The notes under the pieces were generated by a model. The model saw only the letters and a program-made list of their open reading frames with translations, was not told the DNA's origin and did no database searches. The translations under genes and the position numbers were made by a program. Of a stretch of DNA of 64,000 bases, positions 6,624 to 14,276 are shown one piece after another; positions within the stretch are counted from its first letter, which is position 1; every line of letters begins with the position of its first letter. The DNA lies in NCBI GenBank assembly GCA_022984795.1, contig JALIHJ010000024.1, forward strand, positions 124,001 to 188,000, in the 5' to 3' direction. Origin of the DNA: Fabrea salina. Its lineage: Eukaryota > Ciliophora > Heterotrichea > Heterotrichida > Fabreidae.

Positions 6624-7688
6624 ATGGGAAACGGCAACCTAAAAGGTGGAATGCACATTCACTTGGAAAAGTTCAACTTTAGTCCAGGCGATGAAGTACT
6701 AGGAGTAGTTTACTTATATTTAAGGGAATCTTCCCCACCTGGAAATTTATGCCTCATTTTCCAAGGAACAGAGCAAACACGCTGGAAGCAAAACAACCGC
6801 AAGTACTTTGGAAACCACGCTGTGTGTGAGTACAGGTTTGTGCTAAAAAACTTTAATGAAAGTATCACTCATAACGGAGTTAAGGTTCCCTTCTGTTTCA
6901 AACTGCCGTATGAGCTTCCAGGGTCCTTTGTTTACGGTAGTTTAGAGGACACGGCCCAAGTAGTTTACAATTTAACTGCTGAGTTCCAGAACCAAAACAG
7001 TGGATTTCTTTCCAACTCTACTGAAGTTTGTATTTTAGAAAACTCACAACCATTCCTAGCTACTGAAGCCACTGCTAGCATACAGGGACTTTGTTGCTTC
7101 AGCAAAGGAAGTGTTTCCTTCAACTTGACTACTGACAAAGACTACTACACTCCTGAAGACTTAGTAACCGTAAAAGCCCATATTGATAATTCCAAATGCA
7201 AGTCTAACATCACCAGAACTAACTTAAGGCTTCACAGGAACCTAGTTTTCAGAGACCGTTCTGGAAACCCCAAGTTTGAAACTCAGTGTCTTTTGGAAAA
7301 CTGTGCTGAAGGGGTTAAAGCCAAGCAACAAGGAACAGTTGAAATTGACTTAGAAATAAGAGCTATCAAGGAGATCTTTGCAGAAATGTACTCTACTGAG
7401 GGACACTTAGTGCAATGCAAGTATTTCGTTGAAGTAATTCTTGAGTTGGAGGGTTCTGCTTTTTCCAGTCCCCAATTTCCTACTCTTGAAAAAATTATAC
7501 CTATTCACCCAGTTCCCAGCCAGAAGAAGCCTTTGCCTTCTAAGCCCTCTGACTGGAACCCACTTGAAGTTCCAAAGGTTCTTCTTGAAACAAGTTCTCA
7601 AGGGAAACCTCAGGAAAACACCTGCAACTCAGAAACTAACCGTCAAACTGATGCCTTTGACCTGTCTTTCACTAAGCTCGGGTATTAA
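6624..7688 (+). CDS. Arrestin-domain protein, copy 1
   Basis: The 354-residue protein has the two-lobed arrestin fold of ARRDC/alpha-arrestins. The N-lobe contains FSPGDEVLGVVYLYL, then an FQGTEQTRW strand and VKVPFCFKLPYELPGSF; the C-lobe starts near residue 165 with VSFNLTTDKDYYTPEDLVTV. These proteins usually link cargo receptors to ubiquitin ligases in endocytosis. The start MGNGNLKGG offers Gly2 for N-myristoylation (inference). The C-terminal tail is Pro/Ser-rich. A paralogue with the same first nine residues lies at 8650, with one coiled-coil gene between. Confidence 0.85.
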   Translation: MGNGNLKGGMHIHLEKFNFSPGDEVLGVVYLYLRESSPPGNLCLIFQGTEQTRWKQNNRKYFGNHAVCEYRFVLKNFNESITHNGVKVPFCFKLPYELPGSFVYGSLEDTAQVVYNLTAEFQNQNSGFLSNSTEVCILENSQPFLATEATASIQGLCCFSKGSVSFNLTTDKDYYTPEDLVTVKAHIDNSKCKSNITRTNLRLHRNLVFRDRSGNPKFETQCLLENCAEGVKAKQQGTVEIDLEIRAIKEIFAEMYSTEGHLVQCKYFVEVILELEGSAFSSPQFPTLEKIIPIHPVPSQKKPLPSKPSDWNPLEVPKVLLETSSQGKPQENTCNSETNRQTDAFDLSFTKLGY

Positions 7689-7722
7689 TTTGCATCTTTA
7701 GTTAACAGTTTTATAGATAACA

Positions 7723-8580
7723 ATGGAGAGCAACCCTGACTGCATTTTGATTTCTGTAGTGAGAACTGGAAACCAGGTAGAAGAGATCTACATCAACAAA
7801 AAGGAGTACATGGATCACTTAGACCAAGAAATTGCTAAATCCAAAGCAGAGAGTCAGAGAATGCAAGAAGAGATCTACTCAAGGTCCATGCCTAACAGTC
7901 AAGAAGACCAAGAAAAACTAAATGAAGCACTCAAACAAATAAGACAAAGGTACCAGCAAGAACAAGAAAGAATATTCCAAGACCATATCAACAGAATCAA
8001 CACTTTAGACGAAGAATCCAAAGCTGCAATCAACCAAATACTCAAGCACAGGGAAGAGCAAAGAACTAAGCACGAAGCTGAAATGAAGCAGATGGAAAGA
8101 GACCACCAAGAAATCATGCAGAACTGGAAAAACGAACAAACAGAAATAGCAGAACAGTCCAGAGTGAATAAAGCCAATGAAGAAGAACTAAGAAAAGCAC
8201 AACAAGAAAGAAACAAGAAAAAGCAAGAAGAACTAGACTCTAGACTAGCTAGGCAACTTCAAGAACAAGAACAAGCCAGAACCCAGGCCACTCATCAGTT
8301 CAAAGCTGAACAGGAACGGCTGGATCAAGAGCATAAGGAGAAACTCCAAGGATTAGATGAAGAAAGTGTTAAGAACCAGCAAAGAATGGAACGTGAAGCT
8401 AAGGCAAGTTTGGATGCCTACGAAAGAAAGTTAAAAGAAGAAGAAAAGCGCAAGGAAGAAGAGTTTCAAAGGGAACTTGCCAGAATAGAGCAAGAAAAGA
8501 AGAAAAGACTCCAAGAAATCCAGTCTAAGAAAAGAAACTGGTTTAGTGGACTTTTTAGCCGCTCCAAAAATAAGAACTAA
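7723..8580 (+). CDS. Long coiled-coil protein
   Basis: The 285-residue protein is a short folded head (CILISVVRTGNQVEEIYIN) followed from about residue 30 to the end by a Glu/Lys/Gln-rich coiled coil, closing with a basic aromatic tip (KRNWFSGLFSRSK). A related protein at 41015 shares the architecture and an RxNKANEEE/NRANEEE patch. It lies between two arrestin paralogues on the same strand, 34 and 69 bp from them. No specific family recognised; a structural or membrane-adaptor role is possible. Confidence 0.8.
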   Translation: MESNPDCILISVVRTGNQVEEIYINKKEYMDHLDQEIAKSKAESQRMQEEIYSRSMPNSQEDQEKLNEALKQIRQRYQQEQERIFQDHINRINTLDEESKAAINQILKHREEQRTKHEAEMKQMERDHQEIMQNWKNEQTEIAEQSRVNKANEEELRKAQQERNKKKQEELDSRLARQLQEQEQARTQATHQFKAEQERLDQEHKEKLQGLDEESVKNQQRMEREAKASLDAYERKLKEEEKRKEEEFQRELARIEQEKKKRLQEIQSKKRNWFSGLFSRSKNKN

Positions 8581-8649
8581 TGCAGTGTAATTCTATCTTG
8601 AATAAGTAAGTTGCTTCAGGGAGTGTAAAAACTACTGCAGTTACTAAAC

Positions 8650-9738
8650 ATGGGGAATGGGAACTTAAAAGGAGGAGTCCACGTTCAGTTAGAAAAAGGA
8701 ATTTACAAGGGAGGAGAGGAAGTAACTGGCACAGTGTTTCTGCAACTCCAGGAGCCTTCGCCTTCAGGAGTTATAGTTCTGGGGTTCCAAGGAACTGAGT
8801 ACACGCGTTGGAAGGAAAGAAGAACTAGAGGCACTGGCAAAAACAGAAGAACTTACTACGTGACTCGGTCTGCAAAGGCAGTTCTGTGCAACTACAGGTT
8901 CACTCTGTACCAGTTCCCAGGAGAAGTGCCTTCGCAAGGCATTACGATTCCTTTCCGTTTTGTTTTGCCGCAGAACTTGCCAGGGTCTTTTAACTTGTCT
9001 TACTTCAACACCCACGCAGAGATCTCTTACTTTGTGAGTGCAGAGTTCACAAACATCGAGCAGAGGGGAATTAGTAACTTTTCCAGACTTAAGTTGTACC
9101 AGGAGATCCAGAGTCTAGGCCAAGCAGAGTCTGTTTCTAAGTCTGCGAAGCTGTCGACTTGGTGTTGTTTGGACAAGGGAACTTGTTCCATCAGAGCGGA
9201 CTACCCACAGAGTTCCTACACGCCTGCTGAGACTGCTGCAGTTAACGTGACTCTTGACAACTCTGAGTCCAAGATTGCAGTCAACAGCATTTCTATGAAA
9301 CTTTTCAAAACTATCCGCTTGCTTGCGCACCCTGGAACCAAGGTAGTGAGGTACTGCATTGTTGAAGCTTCAGGCCAGGGAACTGAAGCAGGAACTGAAA
9401 ACCCCAAAAGTCTAACCACGCAGTTGTCTTTGAACCTTTCTTCGATAGCTAACCAGTTTGACGACCAGTACACTACGCAGGGCAACCTGATCAGCTGCGA
9501 GTACACTTTGGAAATCTCGGGGGACATGGATGGGTGTTGTATGTGTTGTGGAGAAGTTCCTAGTGTGCAGAAAAGGGTAATTATCCTGCCTCAGTACATG
9601 CCTCCTCCGCCCTTACCTCCACCACTTCCTGGTTGGAATCCCCAGTACATGAACCAAGTGGCTTTTATGTACCCTGCAGAGTATCAGCCTCAAGTTCAGA
9701 ACTTCGAAGAGCAAGAAGACGACAATCCTAATTTCTAA
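8650..9738 (+). CDS. Arrestin-domain protein, copy 2
   Basis: The 362-residue paralogue of the 6624 gene begins MGNGNLKGG and keeps KGGEEVTGTVFLQLQ, FQGTEYTRW and the ITIPFRFVLPQNLPGSF strand pair. The C-lobe starts near residue 175 (CSIRADYPQSSYTPAETAAV). Unlike copy 1 it has a CCMCCGEV cysteine cluster and a Pro-rich tail (PPPPLPPPLPGWNP), possible sites for palmitoylation and for SH3- or WW-type partners. The frame ends 8 bp before the next gene. Likely an endocytic or trafficking adaptor. Confidence 0.87.
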   Translation: MGNGNLKGGVHVQLEKGIYKGGEEVTGTVFLQLQEPSPSGVIVLGFQGTEYTRWKERRTRGTGKNRRTYYVTRSAKAVLCNYRFTLYQFPGEVPSQGITIPFRFVLPQNLPGSFNLSYFNTHAEISYFVSAEFTNIEQRGISNFSRLKLYQEIQSLGQAESVSKSAKLSTWCCLDKGTCSIRADYPQSSYTPAETAAVNVTLDNSESKIAVNSISMKLFKTIRLLAHPGTKVVRYCIVEASGQGTEAGTENPKSLTTQLSLNLSSIANQFDDQYTTQGNLISCEYTLEISGDMDGCCMCCGEVPSVQKRVIILPQYMPPPPLPPPLPGWNPQYMNQVAFMYPAEYQPQVQNFEEQEDDNPNF

Positions 9739-9746
9739 GCATAAAT

Positions 9747-10358
9747 ATGATTCTTTTAGTTCTGAGTTTGCCTTTGGCATTTGCAGTGTTTTGCAATAAA
9801 GAGTGTTTGAACAAGAAGCAAAACTACGTGTGCGATATTGAGTGCAACGTTGAGAGGTGTGATTATGATGGAGGAGATTGTGAGGGCTACTGCACTACCG
9901 GTTGTAAAACTTCTTCGATAGGAGATGGAACCTGCGATAGGGACTGCAACGTTGAAGAGTGCAACTACGATAAAGGAGACTGTGACTACTGTTCAGGAGG
10001 CTGCAAGTACACCCAAATAGGAGATGGGACTTGCGACATAGATTGCATGAACAACTACTGCGAAATGGATGGAGGCGACTGTGACTCCTTGTGTTTTCCT
10101 GGGTGCACTGAGTCTATGCAGGGCGACGGCATTTGCAACAGCGAGTGCAACGTTTACGAGTGCTTTTACGACAAAGGAGACTGTGTGGGGAGTTTCTGTT
10201 TCACGAGCACTGAGTGTAAAGAAGGCATGATTAACGACGGCAAGTGCGACTTCCAGTGCCTCAACCAAGAGTGCAGCTACGACGGAGAAGACTGTGTGTT
10301 GCTAGAAAGCTACTCAAGCACTTTAAAGTTAGCTTTGTTATTTAAGGCATTTATCTAA
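9747..10358 (+). CDS. Secreted or anchored Lin12/Notch-repeat (LNR) protein
   Basis: The 203-residue protein starts with a signal peptide (MILLVLSLPLAFA) and then consists almost wholly of five LNR modules, each with six cysteines and a D/E-GDC end (GDGTCDRDCNVEECNYDKGD is one core). LNR modules bind calcium and occur in Notch and in many ciliate surface proteins. A hydrophobic C-terminus (LKLALLFKAFI) could be a GPI-attachment signal. Its TAA overlaps the stop of the convergent HYPK gene by four bases. Partner unknown. Confidence 0.85.
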   Translation: MILLVLSLPLAFAVFCNKECLNKKQNYVCDIECNVERCDYDGGDCEGYCTTGCKTSSIGDGTCDRDCNVEECNYDKGDCDYCSGGCKYTQIGDGTCDIDCMNNYCEMDGGDCDSLCFPGCTESMQGDGICNSECNVYECFYDKGDCVGSFCFTSTECKEGMINDGKCDFQCLNQECSYDGEDCVLLESYSSTLKLALLFKAFI

Positions 10359-10609
10359 CTAGTGACTAACTCAGTGAGTGCAGAGATAACGTTGCCTTGG
10401 TTTCTCAAAAGCACGTTTTCAGCCTCAGTTCTTTCTAAGTCCATTTCCTGAACTATGACTCTGAGGTCTTCTTCCCTGATCTTGATGACTTGTTGGGTGG
10501 GTTCTTGGCTGATTTGTTCAAGGGCACTTTGGGCAGACTGGGTGTCAACTGTTTTCTCAGGCCCAGTTCCTACGTTTTCCAAGGCCTTTTCTTGCTTTTG
10601 TTTTTCCAT
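10355..10609 (-). CDS. HYPK: HYPK-like UBA protein (NatA-associated)
   Basis: The 84-residue protein ends in the HYPK/NAC-alpha UBA domain: REEDLRVIVQEMDLERTEAE followed by NVLLRNQGNVISALTELV. HYPK binds and tunes the NatA N-terminal acetyltransferase at the ribosome and has chaperone-like activity. The N-terminal half is charged and likely helical. The gene is squeezed: its stop overlaps the LNR gene's stop, and its ATG lies 1 bp from the divergent WDR4 ATG. Confidence 0.85.
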   Translation of the reverse strand: MEKQKQEKALENVGTGPEKTVDTQSAQSALEQISQEPTQQVIKIREEDLRVIVQEMDLERTEAENVLLRNQGNVISALTELVTS

Positions 10610-10610
10610 T

Positions 10611-11384
10611 ATGAAGGTGACTTGTGCAAGTGTGGAGAACGAAGAACTAGCTTGGGCTTTTGGAACAGCAGTGTACTTCCGAAAAGACTTGCTGAAGCAC
10701 TCTTCTTACTCCCACAGCGAGTTCGTTAGGGGCTTGGCTAAGTTGGGGGAGTTCTGGGTTTCTGGAGGAGACGACAAGTTCATTAGGTTCCACAGGGTTA
10801 ACTGGGGCAGTGGAGTGGAAGTGGTGAGGGAGTTCCAACACAAGAAAAAGGTCACAGGAGTGTTGTGTGTGGGGGGTGAGTTGGTGTTTGCTGACAAACA
10901 CGGAGAGGTTTGGAAGCTTGGACTTGAAGGACCTCCAGAGTTTGTTATGGGGCACCAAGCAAGTATCACGAGCATGAGTTTGGGCAGTGACTGTGTGGTG
11001 AGTGTGGACAAGGACTACAAAATCAAGGTGAGTGAAGCAGAGTGTTTGTGCAAGTTAAGAGAGGTGCTGCTGGGGCATACTTCTGAAGTTGTTTCAGCTG
11101 TAGAGTACAAGTCCAGAATCTACTCTACAGACTCAAACACCTTAGTTAAGTGGAGTGGGACCAAGCCTCTGCAAAGCATTGCGACAAAGGAACCTTTGAA
11201 GTTGCTGTCTTCTAGTGAGTGTTTGGTGGCTGTTTCGTGCAACTCAGTTTACTTAGTGGAGAGTGAGTACTTGCAGTTAGTTCCTTTAAGCATTCCCTTA
11301 GTGCTTGACTCTGTGGCTTTGCTGGTGGGCTGCCAACTTTATCAGGTTTCAGAAACAGAAATCTCTATTAACGCTGTTAAATAA
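10611..11384 (+). CDS. WDR4: tRNA m7G methyltransferase non-catalytic subunit (WDR4/Trm82)
   Basis: From the ATG at 10611 the protein is 257 residues. The frame is open further upstream, but that part is antisense to HYPK. WD blades include SGGDDKFIRFHRV, KKVTGVLCVGGELVFADKHG and MGHQASITSMSLGSDCVVSV with DKDYKIKVSEA, and LLGHTSEVVSAVE. These are the spacing and AD-K-G/D-x-D-x-KI-x-VS signatures of WDR4/Trm82, which scaffolds METTL1/Trm8 for m7G46 in tRNA. It is shorter than the yeast and human proteins. It ends abutting the guanylyl cyclase stop codon. Confidence 0.85.
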   Translation: MKVTCASVENEELAWAFGTAVYFRKDLLKHSSYSHSEFVRGLAKLGEFWVSGGDDKFIRFHRVNWGSGVEVVREFQHKKKVTGVLCVGGELVFADKHGEVWKLGLEGPPEFVMGHQASITSMSLGSDCVVSVDKDYKIKVSEAECLCKLREVLLGHTSEVVSAVEYKSRIYSTDSNTLVKWSGTKPLQSIATKEPLKLLSSSECLVAVSCNSVYLVESEYLQLVPLSIPLVLDSVALLVGCQLYQVSETEISINAVK

Positions 11385-14276
11385 CTAGTTACTTAGCATC
11401 CAAAGCTGGACTTCTCGGCTGATCTTAGGGAGTTCAATGGTTTTGTGGAACTGGAAATCTAAGGAACTGCAGGCCTCCAACAACTGCTTGGTGCTTTCGC
11501 TCACACACACTCTGCCTGGTTCTCCGTTGCTTTCTGCCTTGTTGGCTATCAGCACGTCTGACCCGTAGATGTCGTACCGCACTATGCTTGTGCCAGTCAC
11601 TCCTCCAATCACTTCTCCTGTGTGCACTCCAATCCTCATGTCCAGGTTGGTGCCTTCTTCGCGGTTGACTTGCTGGATCACTGAAATCATTCTCTGCGCA
11701 AACTCAGCTACGTTCAGGGCTTCCTGGAGGGGGTCTCTGGCAGTAGTGGAGTTGGTGCCCATGACTACGTAGCAGTCGCCGATGGTGTGGACTTTGTAGA
11801 TGCCTAGTTGTTTGCAGTGCTGGTCGAAGTGGTTGAAGAGACGGGAAAGCATCTCAACTACTTCGATGGGCTCTTTGCCAGAGGACCACTGAGTGAAGCC
11901 CACAATGTCGGCGTAGAGAAGAGTCATGTTGTGGAAAGTGTCAGTTTGGGTTTTTTCTTCCTTGAGGTTCTCAAGTACGTGTTTGGGCATTACCCTACTC
12001 AGCAAAGAGTCTGTTTTGGCCTTGTCTTCTGATATTTGCTGGTTGTAGTAAATGTAGAGTTTGAGTATCTTTTCTTTGTAGAATAAAGAAAAAAAGACAA
12101 TAGTCAGCATGACGAACAAGTAAGTAACTAAGTATCCGGTTTCCTGAACTTCGCCTAAGTAAAGCATATAAACCAGACAAACAAAAGCTGTAAACAAAGT
12201 ACTGAAGAGAGACTGTTTGAATCTGAGGAAACTGCACATAGACATCAGCAGTAGGTTGTGGATGACAGCCCCGTTCAAGAACCTCAGAGAGTAAAAGCCA
12301 GAAGCTAAGTAAGTAAACAAGTCCAGAAGAGCCAAGGTCAAGTAAAACCCCTGGAGTATCCACCCTAACTTTTCTTTTTTGTAGATGTAACTTACCAGGC
12401 AAAGCAAGCACCCCTCCACCAGAACCTTGAATATGAGTATTAATATGAAGTAAAGGAACTCCCCCAAATATATGGTTTCTGCTATGGCATAAACCAAGAC
12501 TATGGCGTCGCAGGCAAAGTAGAATACCAGAGCAATGTAAATGATGCTTTTTACGCGCAAGTTCCTTTTTGGCATGAAATCCTGAAGTTCTTGTTGGTTG
12601 ATGTCAATCTCATAAACGTAGTCGTACCTGTTGTCGAACACCGACTTTTGAGACCTCTTTTCTGCTTTAGATTTGTTGGCTATTTCGTTGCACTTCGACT
12701 TTTCTAGGAACTGGAATTCAAATTGGTCTTCGTGAACCGAAGAATGAGTTAGTCCGAAGTCTAAGTTTTGGTCAGGTACTGGAACATCATAAGTGATCAT
12801 GTTTCCTTTTCCTTTGGCGAAGATTTCTTTTTGTTCGAAGTGCAGTCCAGACCTGTCGTCCAGCAACTCATAGGCTTCTCCTGACACCTGGATGGTGTTT
12901 TCGGCTGTGCTTGCCATTCTGCTGGCAGTGTTCACAGTGTCGCCTACCAAAGAGAACTGGGGTTTGTGGCTGCCCACGACTCCTGCTGCCACTGGTCCAG
13001 AGTGGATGCCTATTTTGAGTTTGAGTTGTCTGCCTTCGAGTACCCTGATTTCCCTGCACTCACTCGCCATCCCCACTGCCATCTCCAAGGCCCTCCTCAC
13101 CTGGGACACTATCTGGAGTCGTTTGTCTAAGTCGCGCTCACTGTCAATGAGTCCTGCACAGGCCATGTAGGTGTAGCCTACAGTCTCTACCTTGGTCATG
13201 CCTACTTTGGTGCACAGGTCGTCGAACTTCCTGAACACAGAATCTAGTAGTTTAGTGAGTTCATAGGAAGAGTAGGAGTGGACAATCTCATCGAAGTGAC
13301 AAATGTTGCAGAAAAGGACAGTAACGTCGCCCTGGTCTTCAGCAATGTAAGTAACTCCCTCTTTGACGCGTTTGCGGACAAAGGAAGGCAGGATGTACTT
13401 GAGGACTTGGTTGGTCTTCTTCATGTCTTGGTTGACTTCTTGTCTGAGCTGGAAGTCCCTGCGTTTTTGTCTCTCCATGAAGTAAAGAAGCATTGCGCAA
13501 GTGACATTGAAGCAAACGAACCTGACGAAGTACAGAAACATTTGTTTGCCCCAGTCATCTTCAGTGTAAGTGTCCATAAAAAAGTAGTAGATCCTTATGG
13601 TTCCAACGCTGACTCTGAAAACATTTCCAACGATCATGTACAGCCAGTCAACGTCCAAGGCTACGTAAAAGACCAAAGGAGACACTAAAGAGAATTCCAC
13701 AGTTTTCACTGGAGTGAAAGAAATCACTAAGTAAGTAAAACACCCTAAGGTGTTTGAGTACCAAAAAATGAACTTCTCAGGGTGCCTTTTGAAGCAAGAG
13801 GACAAAGTAATTAGTATGTACCCCAGAGTGAGAGCCAAGGAAGCAAAGCCGTAGATAGTTGAAAATATGTTTTGCTCTTCAAGCAAGAAGTAGATTACTG
13901 CCCTTATGCAGAAGATACTGAATACCAGGATGAGGCAAACCCTGTACTTCTTAGTTTCTATCGAAGAACGACTGTTTAGGTACATTTGCTCAACTTCGTG
14001 GTCCAGAAACCTAAGGGTGTAAAGGTTCATGCTGAACTTTTCTCGTTTGCTTTTAAGAGTTGTTTCTGAAAACACCTTTTTGAACCTAGAGCCTAGAGCT
14101 TTGATTCTGTACCTCAGAATTTGGAACTTGAGGAAACTCGTTTTGGCTTGTTTTCGCAGCTCAAAACTTCTTCTGAGCAGCCCCAGAAGAAGGGTTACTA
14201 AACAACACACTAAAGGACTCAGGAAGGAGTAAAGCAGAACTAGTGGGTGCTCTGCAACTACTTGGTAGTTCTGCAA
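11385..14276 (-). CDS. Guanylyl cyclase copy A, 3' part: two cyclase domains
   Basis: Two class III cyclase domains, each preceded by a six-helix membrane block, make up the C-terminal half of copy A. The first domain has N and Y in place of the two metal-binding Asp (FCNICHF, VGYTYMA) but keeps purine-selecting Glu (KVETVG), Ser (QFSLVG) and NTASR. The second has ADIVGFT and IGDCY with both Asp. This is the inverted C2-then-C1 order known from ciliate and apicomplexan guanylyl cyclases. Glu/Ser points to GTP. The true upstream continuation is the gene part at 14161-17103. A 19-bp tandem duplication at 14252-14289 puts the two in different frames, so the ATG here is fortuitous. If no sequence error is involved, copy A is a frameshifted gene. 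Confidence 0.85.
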   Translation of the reverse strand: MQNYQVVAEHPLVLLYSFLSPLVCCLVTLLLGLLRRSFELRKQAKTSFLKFQILRYRIKALGSRFKKVFSETTLKSKREKFSMNLYTLRFLDHEVEQMYLNSRSSIETKKYRVCLILVFSIFCIRAVIYFLLEEQNIFSTIYGFASLALTLGYILITLSSCFKRHPEKFIFWYSNTLGCFTYLVISFTPVKTVEFSLVSPLVFYVALDVDWLYMIVGNVFRVSVGTIRIYYFFMDTYTEDDWGKQMFLYFVRFVCFNVTCAMLLYFMERQKRRDFQLRQEVNQDMKKTNQVLKYILPSFVRKRVKEGVTYIAEDQGDVTVLFCNICHFDEIVHSYSSYELTKLLDSVFRKFDDLCTKVGMTKVETVGYTYMACAGLIDSERDLDKRLQIVSQVRRALEMAVGMASECREIRVLEGRQLKLKIGIHSGPVAAGVVGSHKPQFSLVGDTVNTASRMASTAENTIQVSGEAYELLDDRSGLHFEQKEIFAKGKGNMITYDVPVPDQNLDFGLTHSSVHEDQFEFQFLEKSKCNEIANKSKAEKRSQKSVFDNRYDYVYEIDINQQELQDFMPKRNLRVKSIIYIALVFYFACDAIVLVYAIAETIYLGEFLYFILILIFKVLVEGCLLCLVSYIYKKEKLGWILQGFYLTLALLDLFTYLASGFYSLRFLNGAVIHNLLLMSMCSFLRFKQSLFSTLFTAFVCLVYMLYLGEVQETGYLVTYLFVMLTIVFFSLFYKEKILKLYIYYNQQISEDKAKTDSLLSRVMPKHVLENLKEEKTQTDTFHNMTLLYADIVGFTQWSSGKEPIEVVEMLSRLFNHFDQHCKQLGIYKVHTIGDCYVVMGTNSTTARDPLQEALNVAEFAQRMISVIQQVNREEGTNLDMRIGVHTGEVIGGVTGTSIVRYDIYGSDVLIANKAESNGEPGRVCVSESTKQLLEACSSLDFQFHKTIELPKISREVQLWMLSN
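11420..11987. repeat. Near-identical tract with 19797-20364 (second cyclase domain)
   Basis: 568 bp of the C1-type cyclase domain of copy A align without gaps to copy B with few substitutions, and similarity stops abruptly on both sides. The sharp edges are what gene conversion would leave. Confidence 0.85.
12784..13492. repeat. Near-identical tract with 21200-21908 (first cyclase domain)
   Basis: 709 bp of the C2-type cyclase domain match copy B without gaps; the encoded proteins differ at about two residues. The adjoining membrane segments are strongly diverged. Confidence 0.85.

Noticed and set aside
11569-11772. Antisense frame of 67 codons conserved at 19946-20149
   Set aside because: It is conserved only because the underlying cyclase tracts are nearly identical DNA; it has no features of its own. 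The same holds for 12892-13170 and 21308-21586.
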